Shown one piece after another: positions 29,206 through 30,000 of a stretch of 30,000 bases of DNA. A model generated the notes under the pieces. The model was not told where the DNA came from, made no database searches, and saw nothing but the letters and a program-made list of their open reading frames with translations. The stretch spans positions 6,031,116 through 6,061,115 of the forward strand of contig CM035357.1 of assembly GCA_020137815.1 (NCBI GenBank), written 5' to 3'. Both the position numbers and the translations under genes were made by a program. The DNA comes from Hormiphora californensis. Lineage: Eukaryota; Ctenophora; Tentaculata; Cydippida; Pleurobrachiidae. Each line of letters starts with the position of its first letter. The stretch's first letter is position 1.

Positions 29206-30000
29206 GGGGGGGGGGCCAACGAATTTTTTATATATTTCCTTAATTTTGGAATTTTTTATATATATATAAAAATATATAAAAATATATAAAAATATATAAA
29301 AATATATAAAAATATATAAAGTTATATAAATAATATATAAAAATATATAAAAATATATAAAATAAACCCTTTTTTCACCCCTTTTACTTTCAAAAAAGGG
29401 GATTATTTCCATCTATTGTTCACTTGAATATGTTTCATAGAGTTAATTTAAGTGTTTGAGAGGGTGATAGCTGTTTTACATAATTGAGAATGTGTTCAAA
29501 AGTGAATTATGCACTGTCAAAAGTAGAACTGGTGAAGAGAGGTTCCGGCCTAATAATATCTACCAGTTTTGGTGTGATTTCAATCATTTTTTGTATGTTG
29601 ATCCGTGAATATGTACTAGAACTGGTGAAGAGAGGTTGGGATCGCGAAACTAAAAAAACAAATCATTTTTGACGTCATTTTGACGTCATGAAGTTATTGA
29701 CGCGACGTCACGATGTTACAAACGTCACATTGATCACGGAAAATCATCAGGATTATCTAGATGAAGATGCTGACCAAGTTTGAGATCAATTGAATGATAT
29801 TTGATCCCGCTATGGCGAAAAACAGCTTTCTGTTTTCACACTTTCGGCACAATTTTTTATATATTTTTATATATTTTTTATATATTTTTATATATTTTTA
29901 TATATTCATATGTATTTTTATATATTTTTATATATTTTATATATATATAAAAAATTATGTTTTTTTTTTCCAAAAAAAAGGTATATAAAATATATAAAAA
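29206..30000. mobile_element. Left part of a G-run-bounded AT-rich element
   Basis: A ten-base G run interrupts the minisatellite in the middle of a unit, directly after TATATAAC (29198-29205). It is followed by CCAACGAATTTTTTATATAT and an array of AAAATATATA units (about 29260-29365). Inside are two copies of AGAACTGGTGAAGAGAGGTT (29525 and 29620 regions) and a cluster of TGACGTCA motifs (29670-29688). From about 29850 an inverted counterpart of the AT-rich array begins. The right end lies outside the window. Confidence 0.55.

Overview
The window looks like invertebrate animal nuclear DNA. Coding sequence is split into short exons with GT..AG introns of roughly 140 to 3,200 bases, and the introns carry microsatellites, small inverted-repeat transposons, a chromovirus/Gypsy-type LTR remnant and a complete CR1/Jockey-like LINE. 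I cannot name the species. All exon models below come from reading frames, splice-site consensus and phase matching by eye. No transcript or homology search was available.

Plus strand, 2.4-19.9 kb: a long cytoskeletal-type gene. An upstream part (2370-5245) has one coiled-coil exon and one long Ser/Pro/Thr-rich exon. It is followed by a probable alternative first exon (5893-6174) preceded by tandem X-box-like palindromes and a CRE. From there eight or more exons (6417-12630) encode amphipathic helical segments of spectrin-repeat type. A single exon of about 4 kb (13447-17441) encodes some 1,330 residues of low-complexity acidic/Ser/Pro-rich sequence. Four more helical exons follow (18386-19943), and the last ends in a good splice donor, so the gene continues outside what I could resolve. 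The layout helical exons, giant disordered exon, helical exons occurs twice. Three places in this gene need one base to be skipped to keep the frame.

Minus strand, 27.2-20.8 kb: a compact four-exon gene, poorly visible as ORFs because its exons are 67-155 bases. Its phases match at every junction, and the 159-residue product has a signal peptide, ten cysteines in a Ly6/uPAR (LU) arrangement and a C-terminal GPI-anchor-type hydrophobic tail. It probably lies antisense inside an intron of the plus-strand gene. Its intron 1 is a minisatellite that repeats its own 5' splice site, intron 2 is mostly a pentanucleotide array, and intron 3 has taken in a full-length LINE with both ORFs open. An 824-base inverted-repeat element with an 8-base target duplication is itself inserted in the LINE 3' region.

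Mobile DNA: three copies of a roughly 109-base hAT-like MITE, each with a perfect 8-base target duplication; a 569-base element with 14-base terminal inverted repeats and an 8-base duplication; a 134-base pogo/Tc1-like MITE sitting five bases after a splice donor begins; the 3' end of a Ty3/Gypsy element; and the left end of a further G-run-bounded element at 29206 that runs off the window. The first 2.2 kb is a partial tandem duplication of a roughly 760-base block, and 28641-29205 is a 15-copy, 37-base minisatellite.
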